13,005 nt of DNA from NCBI GenBank assembly GCA_944384865.1, contig CALWVC010000020.1, positions 1 through 13,005 on the forward strand, read 5' to 3'. The notes below the pieces were generated by a model. It did no database searches. It was not told the origin of the DNA and saw nothing but the letters and a program-made list of their open reading frames with translations. Positions within the stretch are counted from its first letter, which is position 1, and each line of letters opens with the position of its first letter. This DNA is from an uncultured Clostridia bacterium (lineage in GTDB: Bacteria; Bacillota; Clostridia; Oscillospirales; Acutalibacteraceae). Shown here piece after piece: positions 6,810 through 13,005 of this stretch. Both the position numbers and the translations under genes were made by a program.

Positions 6810-7803
6810 ATTGTTCCGTCTCCAATTGCTTTATGACCGTCTGCAACGCTGTTTTCATAAAATGCCCCTGTGCAAGCTGTTGTTTTAAACTATATACATG
6901 TTCTACCATGTTCTGATAAACGTCCGGCCGCAAGCTGTTGATCTGCTGCTGCGCATCCCCAAGGCTGTCCACTGTCAAACCAATCTGATGTTGCCGGACA
7001 AAAGGTGCAACGGCTGCTTTATTCCATACAACCACTGGTTTGCCAGCGCTAATATACAAAGACAGCTTATGTGGATTGTTATAACGCAGATAATTGCCCA
7101 ATATCCCACTGCAGCCATCAATACGTTCTCCATCCCACACCAAGCCAAAGGAACCCTCCAACTGATAAGGAATTTCATCCGAAGGGATCATGCCCCGGTA
7201 GTCAGCGTTGGGTAGCTCACGCACGGTGTTCAGATGGTTCACGCCATACAGTAAAAAACGCAAATCGGAAAGTGTACCGAGAGCAGGCAGAAAAGCGCTT
7301 TTGTCCAAATTGCCGGCAAAACAAACGGTATTGCCGGGTTCTGCGGGCATCGTAGGCCGTTGCGGATCGTGAAGATAATCAAAAATTCCAAGGTCCACAA
7401 CATTGCCGCGATATCCGTTCTGGCGCAAAAATCCGGTCATAGACGGATTGTGAGAGATCAGCCAGTCAAAGCAGTTGAGAACTTCCATCTCTGCCTGCGG
7501 CGTGCTTTCCCCGCGGATACAGGAGATATCATGGAGAATGCCAACCAGCGTCACACCCGACTTACGGCGCATAGCTTTGATAAAACCGTCAATCACCGCC
7601 GGATATTGGATAAAGATCACCGCATCTCTGTGATGTTTCAGCACAGCGGCAGATTGCTGCAAGATCCGAATGATCCGGTGACGGCTGGGCATATAGATAT
7701 CGCCGATATCCATCTCCTTGAAAATCTGAGAAACATCTTTTTTTGCTTTTCCGGAGGCGCTGAAAGTTTCCGGCGTGTATACATTATATTGATACAGTTG
7801 CAT
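6802..7803 (-). CDS. Gtf3/galactofuranosyltransferase-like glycosyltransferase
   Basis: A 333-residue soluble glycosyltransferase of the Gtf3 / beta-1,6-galactofuranosyltransferase-like group (GT113-type). Features: an N-terminal segment ending GDIYMP (34-39); VIFIQYP (62-68); VTLVGILHDISCIRG (84-98), the typical acceptor-domain strand with an HD pair; CFAGNLDKS (161-169); GSFGLVWDG (217-225); and NNPHKLSLYISAGKPVVVW (242-260), the nucleotide-sugar-binding block of this family. It has no signal peptide or membrane segment, so it should work at the inner face of the membrane. Because a UDP-galactopyranose mutase lies in the same operon, transfer of galactofuranose is a reasonable guess, but family members also transfer glucose and other hexoses. 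An AAAGGAG site lies 8 nt before the ATG, and the 3' end overlaps the pyruvyl transferase gene by 8 nt, suggesting translational coupling. Confidence 0.8.
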   Translation of the reverse strand: MQLYQYNVYTPETFSASGKAKKDVSQIFKEMDIGDIYMPSRHRIIRILQQSAAVLKHHRDAVIFIQYPAVIDGFIKAMRRKSGVTLVGILHDISCIRGESTPQAEMEVLNCFDWLISHNPSMTGFLRQNGYRGNVVDLGIFDYLHDPQRPTMPAEPGNTVCFAGNLDKSAFLPALGTLSDLRFLLYGVNHLNTVRELPNADYRGMIPSDEIPYQLEGSFGLVWDGERIDGCSGILGNYLRYNNPHKLSLYISAGKPVVVWNKAAVAPFVRQHQIGLTVDSLGDAQQQINSLRPDVYQNMVEHVYSLKQQLAQGHFMKTALQTVIKQLETEQYE

Positions 7804-7815
7804 ACAAAGGCTCCT

Positions 7816-9069
7816 TTACAATGGAGATACACTTGGAACATTGACCGTTCGTTTGTGATAAGAGAAAACCCAGACGATGACAAACGCCATGATCAATTCC
7901 TCCCACGGGCCGGACAACCGGAAAAACGAAGAGAAAAACGACAATGTGTTATAAGCGAAGAATACAGCGGCGAACGATTTGACCGCATCACTGGTCCTGG
8001 CCCTGGATAAATAAAACACGCCTTCACTGACCGCGCCCCACAAAAAGACGATCGCAACAGCAAACAAAGTAGAAGACTGGCAGAGCATATAGCCCAGCGT
8101 TGCCACCACATTGGATTCCTCGCCGTTGAGACCGACTGCCAGCATATCGGGGTTAAACAGATTGATTTCATCCTCGGCGCCGGTCAGCCCTTTGAGCAGC
8201 ATTCTGGGAATAGGCATAAAGAAATCATATAGCCATTGTCCGACTGTCAGGGTAATGGAATCAGGACCAGACAGCACCGCCTGCATATTAATAGTGCCGC
8301 CGGCAATATATTTCCACAGATGCAGCAGGTAAAATGAATTGTCAACCTCCATACTGCGCAGAACAAAACTGACCAGATAATTCAGAATAAATACAGCGAA
8401 AATCAAAATCAAAACGCCCACGCCAAGCTTGAAGAAATAACGATGATCTTTCAGGCAGCAGTAAATATACAACAGCAGCACAAAGGTGATGATATGATAT
8501 TTAATAAAGCTGGAAGCCAACAGCCCGCCGGCAAACCCCACCAGAAACAGATAAACAATCTTTCGCTTTTGCTTCATCCATTCATAAAATAAAATGGCGC
8601 AGAGGGGTTTAATCCAGATCATCAGATGGCCGACGATCCCGTCCATCTGGAACAGCGCAAAATCATCTGCCATCATAGCCGACAGACCGTTTTGCAGAAA
8701 ACGAACGCCCAACTGCGCAGTACGCAGCAGACAGACGGCAAATACAAATAAACAGACCCATTTCAGGTTGATGCTGTGAGACTGCTCGTCCACCCCAGCA
8801 AGCCCTCCCGGAACCAATCGGCGATGCATAGTCAGCCGCCGGCCCGCCAGAGAGCCCAGATAAAAAACACACATAAACACCGTGATATAACCGATCACGG
8901 TATGATCAACGGAATAAAAATCATAGGCTACGCCGACGGTATTATTCAACAGTGTGATCGCAACATAGGGCCCCATAATCAGCAGAAAAGCGCACAAGAC
9001 CCGCCGGTTGTTGATTTTATATTGTACCAGAAGAATCAACGCAAAAACGGCAAGCATTAAAATTTCCAT
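7816..9069 (-). CDS. wzy: Wzy-like oligosaccharide repeat-unit polymerase
   Basis: A 417-residue integral membrane protein with about 10-11 predicted helices by eye (about 3-15, 22-41, 57-75, 102-118, 149-165, 170-187, 190-205, 212-236, 324-350, 364-382 and 389-403). One large hydrophilic segment, about 237-322, lies between helices, as in O-antigen/capsule polymerases, whose large extracytoplasmic loop binds the lipid-linked chain. Wzy proteins are poorly conserved in sequence, so the call rests on topology, size and position among glycosyltransferase, wzx and wzz genes. Its expected role is to link repeat units on undecaprenyl diphosphate at the outer face of the membrane. An AAGGGA ribosome binding site precedes the ATG; the stop is 12 nt before the next gene. 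An O-acetyltransferase or another multi-helix protein is less likely. Confidence 0.75.
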   Translation of the reverse strand: MEILMLAVFALILLVQYKINNRRVLCAFLLIMGPYVAITLLNNTVGVAYDFYSVDHTVIGYITVFMCVFYLGSLAGRRLTMHRRLVPGGLAGVDEQSHSINLKWVCLFVFAVCLLRTAQLGVRFLQNGLSAMMADDFALFQMDGIVGHLMIWIKPLCAILFYEWMKQKRKIVYLFLVGFAGGLLASSFIKYHIITFVLLLYIYCCLKDHRYFFKLGVGVLILIFAVFILNYLVSFVLRSMEVDNSFYLLHLWKYIAGGTINMQAVLSGPDSITLTVGQWLYDFFMPIPRMLLKGLTGAEDEINLFNPDMLAVGLNGEESNVVATLGYMLCQSSTLFAVAIVFLWGAVSEGVFYLSRARTSDAVKSFAAVFFAYNTLSFFSSFFRLSGPWEELIMAFVIVWVFSYHKRTVNVPSVSPL

Positions 9070-9082
9070 AAATCAGTTCCCT

Positions 9083-10186
9083 TTATTTTTCATTTGCCAA
9101 CTGTTTGAGCAACGCAATTTCCTTTTGTGTTGTATTACGATAGAAATAGCGCGGATCTTTTTTAAACGGAACTTTCCCGGTCAGATCCTGCAACAGCGGC
9201 GTCAGATCCAGCGCCGTATTCTGATTGTCGATCAGTATGACGTTTTCCAACGGATCAAAGATCTCATGGCAGACCGGAATATCCGATGTGATGACCGGCA
9301 GGCCGTAAGCGGCCATTTCACAGGTCATGACGCCCTGGGTATCTTCTCTGGTAGGCAGCAGCCCGCATCGGGAACGATCCAGCAGGCTGAGCATTTCCTG
9401 ATGAAACAGCGTTTTATTCATCCATTCCACATTGTCCGCCTTTGGATAATGGGTGAAAAAAGATCCTTTTCCGACAATCAAAAATTTCAGCTCCGGATTG
9501 TGCCGCGCCAGATCATTGACAATATCCACCCCGTATTTGGAATCATCCATAATCGAACGAATGGTAATAAAATCATAATCCTTTGGAACATCCGGATGAT
9601 AGCTGTTCTGTTCGAAAACATTGCCAACGCTGTTATTGATGATGTGCACATGCGGCTCAATGCTGCTCCGGTCGATTTTAGTATTTTGCAGAAATTCATT
9701 ATACAGCCAGTTGCTGACAAAAACAAAATAAGACTTTGGCGCCAAATATTCGTAATAACGCCGCCAGAGATATAATTTCAGCGTATCATACCGGTTTTGC
9801 AAAAACCGGCGCCACACAGTGCTATCAGACGCAAAAGGATAAGGCGGCGGATATGCCTGTGTAATGCGCAATACTTCATGACCATGAAAAAAGAACACGA
9901 TTTTCTGGAAAAAGGATTCATATTTTTTCAGAAACCGGTAATGGTTTTTCAGATTGGAGGCGTGACTGACCAGCAGATCGTATTGGTGTCTGGCCGCCTG
10001 TTGTTCATAAGTCTGCAAATCAATTACATGGATCGCGTCCAGTTCATAACAGCTTTTGGCCGAGAAGTTCAGAACAGTAACGTCCATACCCGCCTGTGCA
10101 TAATATTTGTTGCGCTGGTGGACATACATCAGCGCGACTTTACCGTCGGGGGCGGGATAATCCATCGCCAAAACCAGCAGCTTCAC
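9083..10186 (-). CDS. Glycosyltransferase, GT-B fold, GT4-like
   Basis: First gene of the polysaccharide operon; probably a cytoplasmic or membrane-associated retaining glycosyltransferase that adds one sugar to the lipid-linked repeat unit. Starting at GTG 10186 the protein has 367 residues. The N-terminal half (MKLLVLAMDYPAPDG, then FFFHGHEVLRIT at about 98-109) fits the acceptor-side Rossmann domain of GT-B enzymes. The C-terminal half has the nucleotide-sugar side: KFLIVGKGSFF at about 234-244 and the acidic signature region PTREDTQG-VMTCEMAAYGLPVITSD at about 278-302, in which Glu281 and Glu290 are the best candidates for the paired glutamates of the EX7E-type motif, although the spacing is slightly atypical. 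Donor and acceptor cannot be read from sequence. The gene is 13 nt from the Wzy-like gene, consistent with co-transcription. An upstream ATG at 10213 was rejected on promoter and binding-site grounds. Confidence 0.87.
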   Translation of the reverse strand: MKLLVLAMDYPAPDGKVALMYVHQRNKYYAQAGMDVTVLNFSAKSCYELDAIHVIDLQTYEQQAARHQYDLLVSHASNLKNHYRFLKKYESFFQKIVFFFHGHEVLRITQAYPPPYPFASDSTVWRRFLQNRYDTLKLYLWRRYYEYLAPKSYFVFVSNWLYNEFLQNTKIDRSSIEPHVHIINNSVGNVFEQNSYHPDVPKDYDFITIRSIMDDSKYGVDIVNDLARHNPELKFLIVGKGSFFTHYPKADNVEWMNKTLFHQEMLSLLDRSRCGLLPTREDTQGVMTCEMAAYGLPVITSDIPVCHEIFDPLENVILIDNQNTALDLTPLLQDLTGKVPFKKDPRYFYRNTTQKEIALLKQLANEK

Positions 10187-10193
10187 CGAAAAA

Positions 10194-10199
10194 CCTCCC
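10194..10199 (-). promoter_or_regulatory. Ribosome binding site that fixes a GTG start
   Basis: GGGAGG on the minus strand lies 7 nt before the GTG at 10184-10186. The upstream ATG at 10211-10213 would be only about 5 nt from the predicted transcription start and has no binding site, so GTG is the better start for the first polysaccharide gene. Confidence 0.8.
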
Positions 10200-10225
10200 A
10201 AAGTATAATACATTATGTAAATTTC

Positions 10226-10254
10226 ATTATAACAAAAGAGGGAATAAAGTGCAA
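10226..10254 (-). promoter_or_regulatory. Sigma-A-type promoter of the polysaccharide operon
   Basis: The minus strand carries a perfect -10 hexamer TATAAT (plus 10226-10231), a 17-nt spacer, and a -35 hexamer TTGCAC (plus 10249-10254), which matches the consensus only in its first three bases. Transcription should start near 10219, giving a leader of about 33 nt before the GTG start at 10186. No operator, antiterminator site or long leader is visible. Because the -35 touches the preceding T tract, the operon has its own promoter with almost no spacer DNA. Confidence 0.8.
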
Positions 10255-10291
10255 GAAAAATATGCGCCGTCAGCTGTAAGGCGGCGCATAT
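10254..10291 (-). terminator. Rho-independent terminator closing the manA-trmL-lipoprotein operon
   Basis: On the minus strand a perfect 10-bp stem (ATATGCGCCG pairing with CGGCGCATAT, plus-strand arms 10282-10291 and 10260-10269) encloses a 12-nt loop and is followed at once by TTTTTC. The stem begins at the TGA stop of the lipoprotein gene. It separates this operon from the polysaccharide operon, whose -35 box starts at the end of the T tract. Confidence 0.88.
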
Positions 10292-11568
10292 CAGCCGATT
10301 CGAATAGAAAAACCCTTGGAGCCGGGAATCCCGGTCAGATAAAATTTATAATATCCTGCGGCAAAAACCACGTTGGAGATCCTGTTTTCAAAAGCGGTGA
10401 AGGCCGGGCTGCCCGCGGCGGGATACGACAGGCTGCAGGTGTCGGCAAAGCCCAATTCGATTATGTCGCCTGCGGTATATTGTTTTTGGTTGAGTTTGGT
10501 CTGCAATACGGATTCCAGATGTTCGTCGGTGAAAATCATGCTGTTTGTTTTTACAAAATAGCAGGCGGCAATTTCACCGCAGACGGGTATCGGCAGATTA
10601 AAATCCAGATCAAGCGGGATTTCGTTCACATTTGATGAAAGCTGCCGGTCAATCGTATGATCGGCGCTGATCGCCAGGTCTGTCAGATTGAAATAGGCAT
10701 GGCTGCGCCGGTTATCTGAATCGTTCAGCGTCGGATCTAGATGATACCATTGACCGTCGATCTTGACGATATTCCACATGTGGCCTTCATCGTCCAGCGT
10801 CCCGTTGACCAGCAAACATTCCAGACCGGATTTATGCAGCAGCAGCTGCATGGCCCGGGCATATCCCTCACAGACGGCAGAGCCGTCTACCAGTGCGCCA
10901 TATGCATTAAATGCATTGGTTCGATAGTTAAAATCATATTCTGTTGCAGCAACCAACCGGTCGTGTAGATACAGCTCGGTTGCATAAGCATCCAGACCGG
11001 ACGGCAAATCGGTCAGCAGATCATTTACTGCGTTTTGCAGTTTGTCGGACATCCAGGCGATCTGCTCTATGCTGTAAGGATAATACAGCGTTAACGTATA
11101 TCCGGTTCTGCGCCAGTTCATGCTGTATTGGGTAGGAAACCAGAATAAGTCCGGGTTGTATTTGTTCGCAGCGCTGAAAGCATATAACAGATCGGTAGAT
11201 TTGCAGTTTGGAAAATCAATTTCCTGCTCATAATTCTGAACCGCTGCGACGATGCGATTGTAAATTTGAAGCTGCCGGTTGGTTAGTATATGACCGACCA
11301 GATATTGGGTGTCGGGATTCTGCTGGACGCCGGAATGTCGGTCAGTCGGCGCTGTCGCGGAGGTGTTGCCCTGTGGGTTCTGTAAATCGTTTGCAGAGGA
11401 TGACGGCTGGATAACGACCCCGGAATCTGCGGTGGAATCGGAGGGTTCGGTGTGGGCTGTAGGGGGTGTGGAAGACGGCGTTTCGGGACTGGCATGTCCG
11501 TCATTGCAGGCGCATAGGCACAGTAGCATCCCGATACAGAGAAACAGTGCAGCAATGCGGTTATGCAT
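10291..11568 (-). CDS. Transglutaminase-like domain lipoprotein
   Basis: A 425-residue predicted secreted lipoprotein. Residues 1-20 form a signal peptide with a lipobox LCAC, so Cys21 should be lipidated and the protein held on the outer face of the membrane. Residues 22-85 are a Ser/Thr/Pro-rich low-complexity linker. The central region holds a transglutaminase-fold core with a complete Cys-His-Asp triad: Cys233 in GSAVCEGYA, His263 in DEGHMWNIV and Asp278 in WYHLDPTLND. The remaining about 100 residues form a C-terminal domain I do not recognise. Family members are papain-like peptidases or transpeptidases; the substrate here is unknown and a cell-wall role is only inference. The start has an AGGGGGT-type ribosome binding site 8 nt upstream. 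It is the last gene of the manA-trmL operon, and its stop codon lies within the first stem of an intrinsic terminator. Confidence 0.85.
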   Translation of the reverse strand: MHNRIAALFLCIGMLLCLCACNDGHASPETPSSTPPTAHTEPSDSTADSGVVIQPSSSANDLQNPQGNTSATAPTDRHSGVQQNPDTQYLVGHILTNRQLQIYNRIVAAVQNYEQEIDFPNCKSTDLLYAFSAANKYNPDLFWFPTQYSMNWRRTGYTLTLYYPYSIEQIAWMSDKLQNAVNDLLTDLPSGLDAYATELYLHDRLVAATEYDFNYRTNAFNAYGALVDGSAVCEGYARAMQLLLHKSGLECLLVNGTLDDEGHMWNIVKIDGQWYHLDPTLNDSDNRRSHAYFNLTDLAISADHTIDRQLSSNVNEIPLDLDFNLPIPVCGEIAACYFVKTNSMIFTDEHLESVLQTKLNQKQYTAGDIIELGFADTCSLSYPAAGSPAFTAFENRISNVVFAAGYYKFYLTGIPGSKGFSIRIG

Positions 11569-11590
11569 GATTCGACCCCCTCGTTTGGCG

Positions 11591-12106
11591 TTATGTATAA
11601 TGATCTAAGCTTTCCCAATCGAACTGCGTCAGAGATCCATAGTTTTGCAGGCTTGGAAAGTTCCATTGCCGCAGGACTTCATACACGCCGACTGCCACGG
11701 TGTTGGATAGATTCAGGCTTCGCAGTCCCGGCAGCATCGGCAGGCGAACACATCGGTTCTTGTTGGAAAACAACAGTTGTTCGGGCAAGCCGGCAGTCTC
11801 TTTGCCGAAAAACAGATAGCAGTTGTCTGGATAAACCATGTCAGAATACAGGTTTTGCGCTTTGGTGGTAAAATAAAAACAGGGGCCGCTGTTGCGGTTG
11901 AAAAAATCATTCAACCCGTCATAATAAGTGAGATCTAAATAGTTCCAGTAATCCAGTCCGGCGCGCTTTAAATGTCTATCGTCGGGCGTAAAACCCAGCG
12001 GCCGGATCATATGCAGCCGCGCGCCGGTGGCGGCGCAGGTGCGCGCAATATTTCCAGCGTTTTGAGGTATTTCCGGTTCGACCAGAACCACATTCAGCAT
12101 TGCCAT
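11591..12106 (-). CDS. trmL: tRNA (cytidine(34)-2'-O)-methyltransferase, SPOUT family
   Basis: Predicted to 2'-O-methylate the wobble nucleotide of tRNA-Leu isoacceptors using S-adenosylmethionine. The 171-residue protein shows the three SPOUT trefoil-knot motifs: EPEIPQNAGNIARTCAATG at about 10-28, LFFGKETAGLPEQLL at about 98-112, and RLPMLPGLRSLNLSNTVAVG at about 121-140, which forms the knot and cofactor loop. Length fits the family (about 155-170). I chose the ATG at 12106 because a GAGGTGG ribosome binding site sits 7 nt upstream and the protein then begins MAMLNVVLVEPEIPQN, as in homologues; a longer frame back to 12262 would overlap manA by about 140 nt and adds unconserved sequence. 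It lies 17 nt behind manA and 22 nt before the lipoprotein gene, so the three look like one operon. The methylation target is taken from family knowledge. Confidence 0.93.
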   Translation of the reverse strand: MAMLNVVLVEPEIPQNAGNIARTCAATGARLHMIRPLGFTPDDRHLKRAGLDYWNYLDLTYYDGLNDFFNRNSGPCFYFTTKAQNLYSDMVYPDNCYLFFGKETAGLPEQLLFSNKNRCVRLPMLPGLRSLNLSNTVAVGVYEVLRQWNFPSLQNYGSLTQFDWESLDHYT

Positions 12107-12123
12107 GACAAATCCACCTCTTT

Positions 12124-13005
12124 CTATACGCCTGTTACGATGATACGGGCTTTGCCGGTGAGCTCGGCTTGCCCATAATCCGCAGGGAGAAAGACGCATT
12201 GTCCGGCGTTGCAGCGCACACCGTCTACTGTACAACCGCCGGAAACAACCAAAAGCGCACAAAAAGAAGCGGCATTCACCGTGATTTCGGCAGATGCATG
12301 CACATCCAGCAAACTGGTCTGAAAATAATCACAGCCGAACAGGGACCCAGTTTCAGTTTGATGTAAAACCGGATCAGCCGGCCGGTCACAAATCGCGACG
12401 TCCAGCGCCTGTTGGATATGCAGCGGGCGGGGCATGCCGTCGGCGCCTGTTCGGCCGTAATCATAGACCCGGTAAGTGGTATTGGAATTTTGCTGAATTT
12501 CGGCGATCAGAATACCAGCGCAGATCGCATGAACAGTTCCCGCACGGATAAACAGGCAGTCGCCCGGCTGTACCGGCACTTTATTCAAAATGGTCTCCAA
12601 CGTATGTTGCGCAATGCAGTTTCGCAGCTGCTCTTTGGTGATCGTCTGTTGAAAGCCATAATATAGATAGGCGCCGGGTTCGCAGTCTATCACATACCAC
12701 ATCTCGGACTTTCCAAATTCGCTTTCGTATTGCAGCGCGTAGTCGTCGGCGGGGTGCACCTGAACAGACAGATTGTCTCTCGCGTCAATCAGTTTCATTA
12801 AGACCGGGAATCGTTCAAATTTTTTACAATTAGTGCCGCACAGAGAAGGATATTGCCGGATCGCCTGTGTCAGCGTCATCCCCGTCAGCGCGCCATTTTG
12901 AATGATGCTTTCACCATCTTTATGACAGGAGAGCACCCATGCTTCAGCGACTTTATCAAGATTTTCGCAGGGCAGATGATAGGTGTCCCGCAGTCGGGTG
13001 CCGCC
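12124..13005 (-). CDS. manA: Mannose-6-phosphate isomerase, class I (5' end outside window)
   Basis: Cytosolic zinc enzyme interconverting fructose-6-phosphate and mannose-6-phosphate, the entry point to GDP-mannose. The frame stays open to the right edge, giving 293 visible residues beginning GGTRLRDTYHL; the family is about 315 residues, so roughly 20 N-terminal residues (normally ending in a KIWGG-like motif) are missing. Visible signatures, numbered from the window edge: QVHPADDY with probable metal ligands Gln82 and His84; KSEMWYVID with Glu101; AGTVHAIC with His159; then the conserved IQQNSNTTYRVYDYGR segment and a C-terminal cupin-like beta domain. A GTG at 12936 could be read as a start, but conserved family sequence (AEAW before VLSCHKDG) lies upstream of it, so it is internal. 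The stop is 17 nt before trmL, so the two are probably co-transcribed. The family call is very secure; a link to the neighbouring polysaccharide locus is only inference. Confidence 0.95.
   Translation of the reverse strand, partial: GGTRLRDTYHLPCENLDKVAEAWVLSCHKDGESIIQNGALTGMTLTQAIRQYPSLCGTNCKKFERFPVLMKLIDARDNLSVQVHPADDYALQYESEFGKSEMWYVIDCEPGAYLYYGFQQTITKEQLRNCIAQHTLETILNKVPVQPGDCLFIRAGTVHAICAGILIAEIQQNSNTTYRVYDYGRTGADGMPRPLHIQQALDVAICDRPADPVLHQTETGSLFGCDYFQTSLLDVHASAEITVNAASFCALLVVSGGCTVDGVRCNAGQCVFLPADYGQAELTGKARIIVTGV

Noticed and set aside
7360..8010. Long plus-strand open frame of 216 codons
   Set aside because: It lies antisense to the glycosyltransferase and polymerase genes, which have clear binding sites and family features; its protein is basic with no domain.
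9008..9775. Plus-strand open frame of 255 codons
   Set aside because: It is antisense to the GT4-like glycosyltransferase and the 5' end of the polymerase gene; its composition is that of a complementary-strand shadow.
11591..12262. Longer trmL start at 12262
   Set aside because: It would overlap manA by about 140 nt, adds unconserved sequence and lacks the GAGGTGG site that precedes the ATG at 12106.
1..13005. tRNA or rRNA genes, CRISPR arrays, insertion sequences or phage genes
   Set aside because: No cloverleaf, rRNA-like segment, regularly spaced repeats, transposase, integrase or terminal inverted repeats with target duplications were seen on either strand.

Overview
The window is a chromosomal stretch of a low-to-moderate-GC Gram-positive anaerobe, most likely a member of the Clostridia (Bacillota). 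The reasons are strong AGGAG-type ribosome binding sites, a sigma-A-type promoter, a lipoprotein signal, a Wzx/Wzy polysaccharide locus with a CpsC/CpsD-like chain-length protein and no outer-membrane exporter, and a ferredoxin-type redox protein. Species cannot be named from sequence alone. Every convincing gene lies on the minus strand, so transcription runs from high to low coordinates.

Right part (10291-13005): a housekeeping operon of manA (mannose-6-phosphate isomerase, 5' end beyond the window), trmL (tRNA 2'-O-methyltransferase) and a transglutaminase-fold lipoprotein. It ends in a clear intrinsic terminator at 10254-10291.

Centre (547-10186): an eight-gene surface-polysaccharide operon. 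It starts from a well-formed promoter (TTGCAC, 17 nt, TATAAT) placed directly behind that terminator. In transcription order: a GT4-like glycosyltransferase, a Wzy-like polymerase, a Gtf3/galactofuranosyltransferase-like enzyme, a polysaccharide pyruvyl transferase, a two-[4Fe-4S] F420-dehydrogenase-beta-like protein, a Wzx flippase, UDP-galactopyranose mutase (glf) and a Wzz/BY-kinase fusion. Together they suggest a Wzx/Wzy-assembled, galactofuranose-containing and perhaps pyruvylated polymer. No priming phosphoglycosyl transferase, tyrosine phosphatase or dedicated regulator is visible. The kinase half of the last gene has lost the Walker A lysine, both Walker A' aspartates and the C-terminal tyrosine cluster, so it looks like a pseudokinase; this is the most notable protein-level observation.

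Left part (1-546): no convincing gene. It holds the operon terminator (with a competing hairpin), a knot of mutually exclusive inverted repeats at 315-405, an isolated perfect minus-strand -10 box at 303-308, and a GC-rich hairpin-dense stretch from about 296 to the left edge that could be a structured non-coding RNA or an interspersed repeat. All family calls were made by reading motifs; no database search was run.
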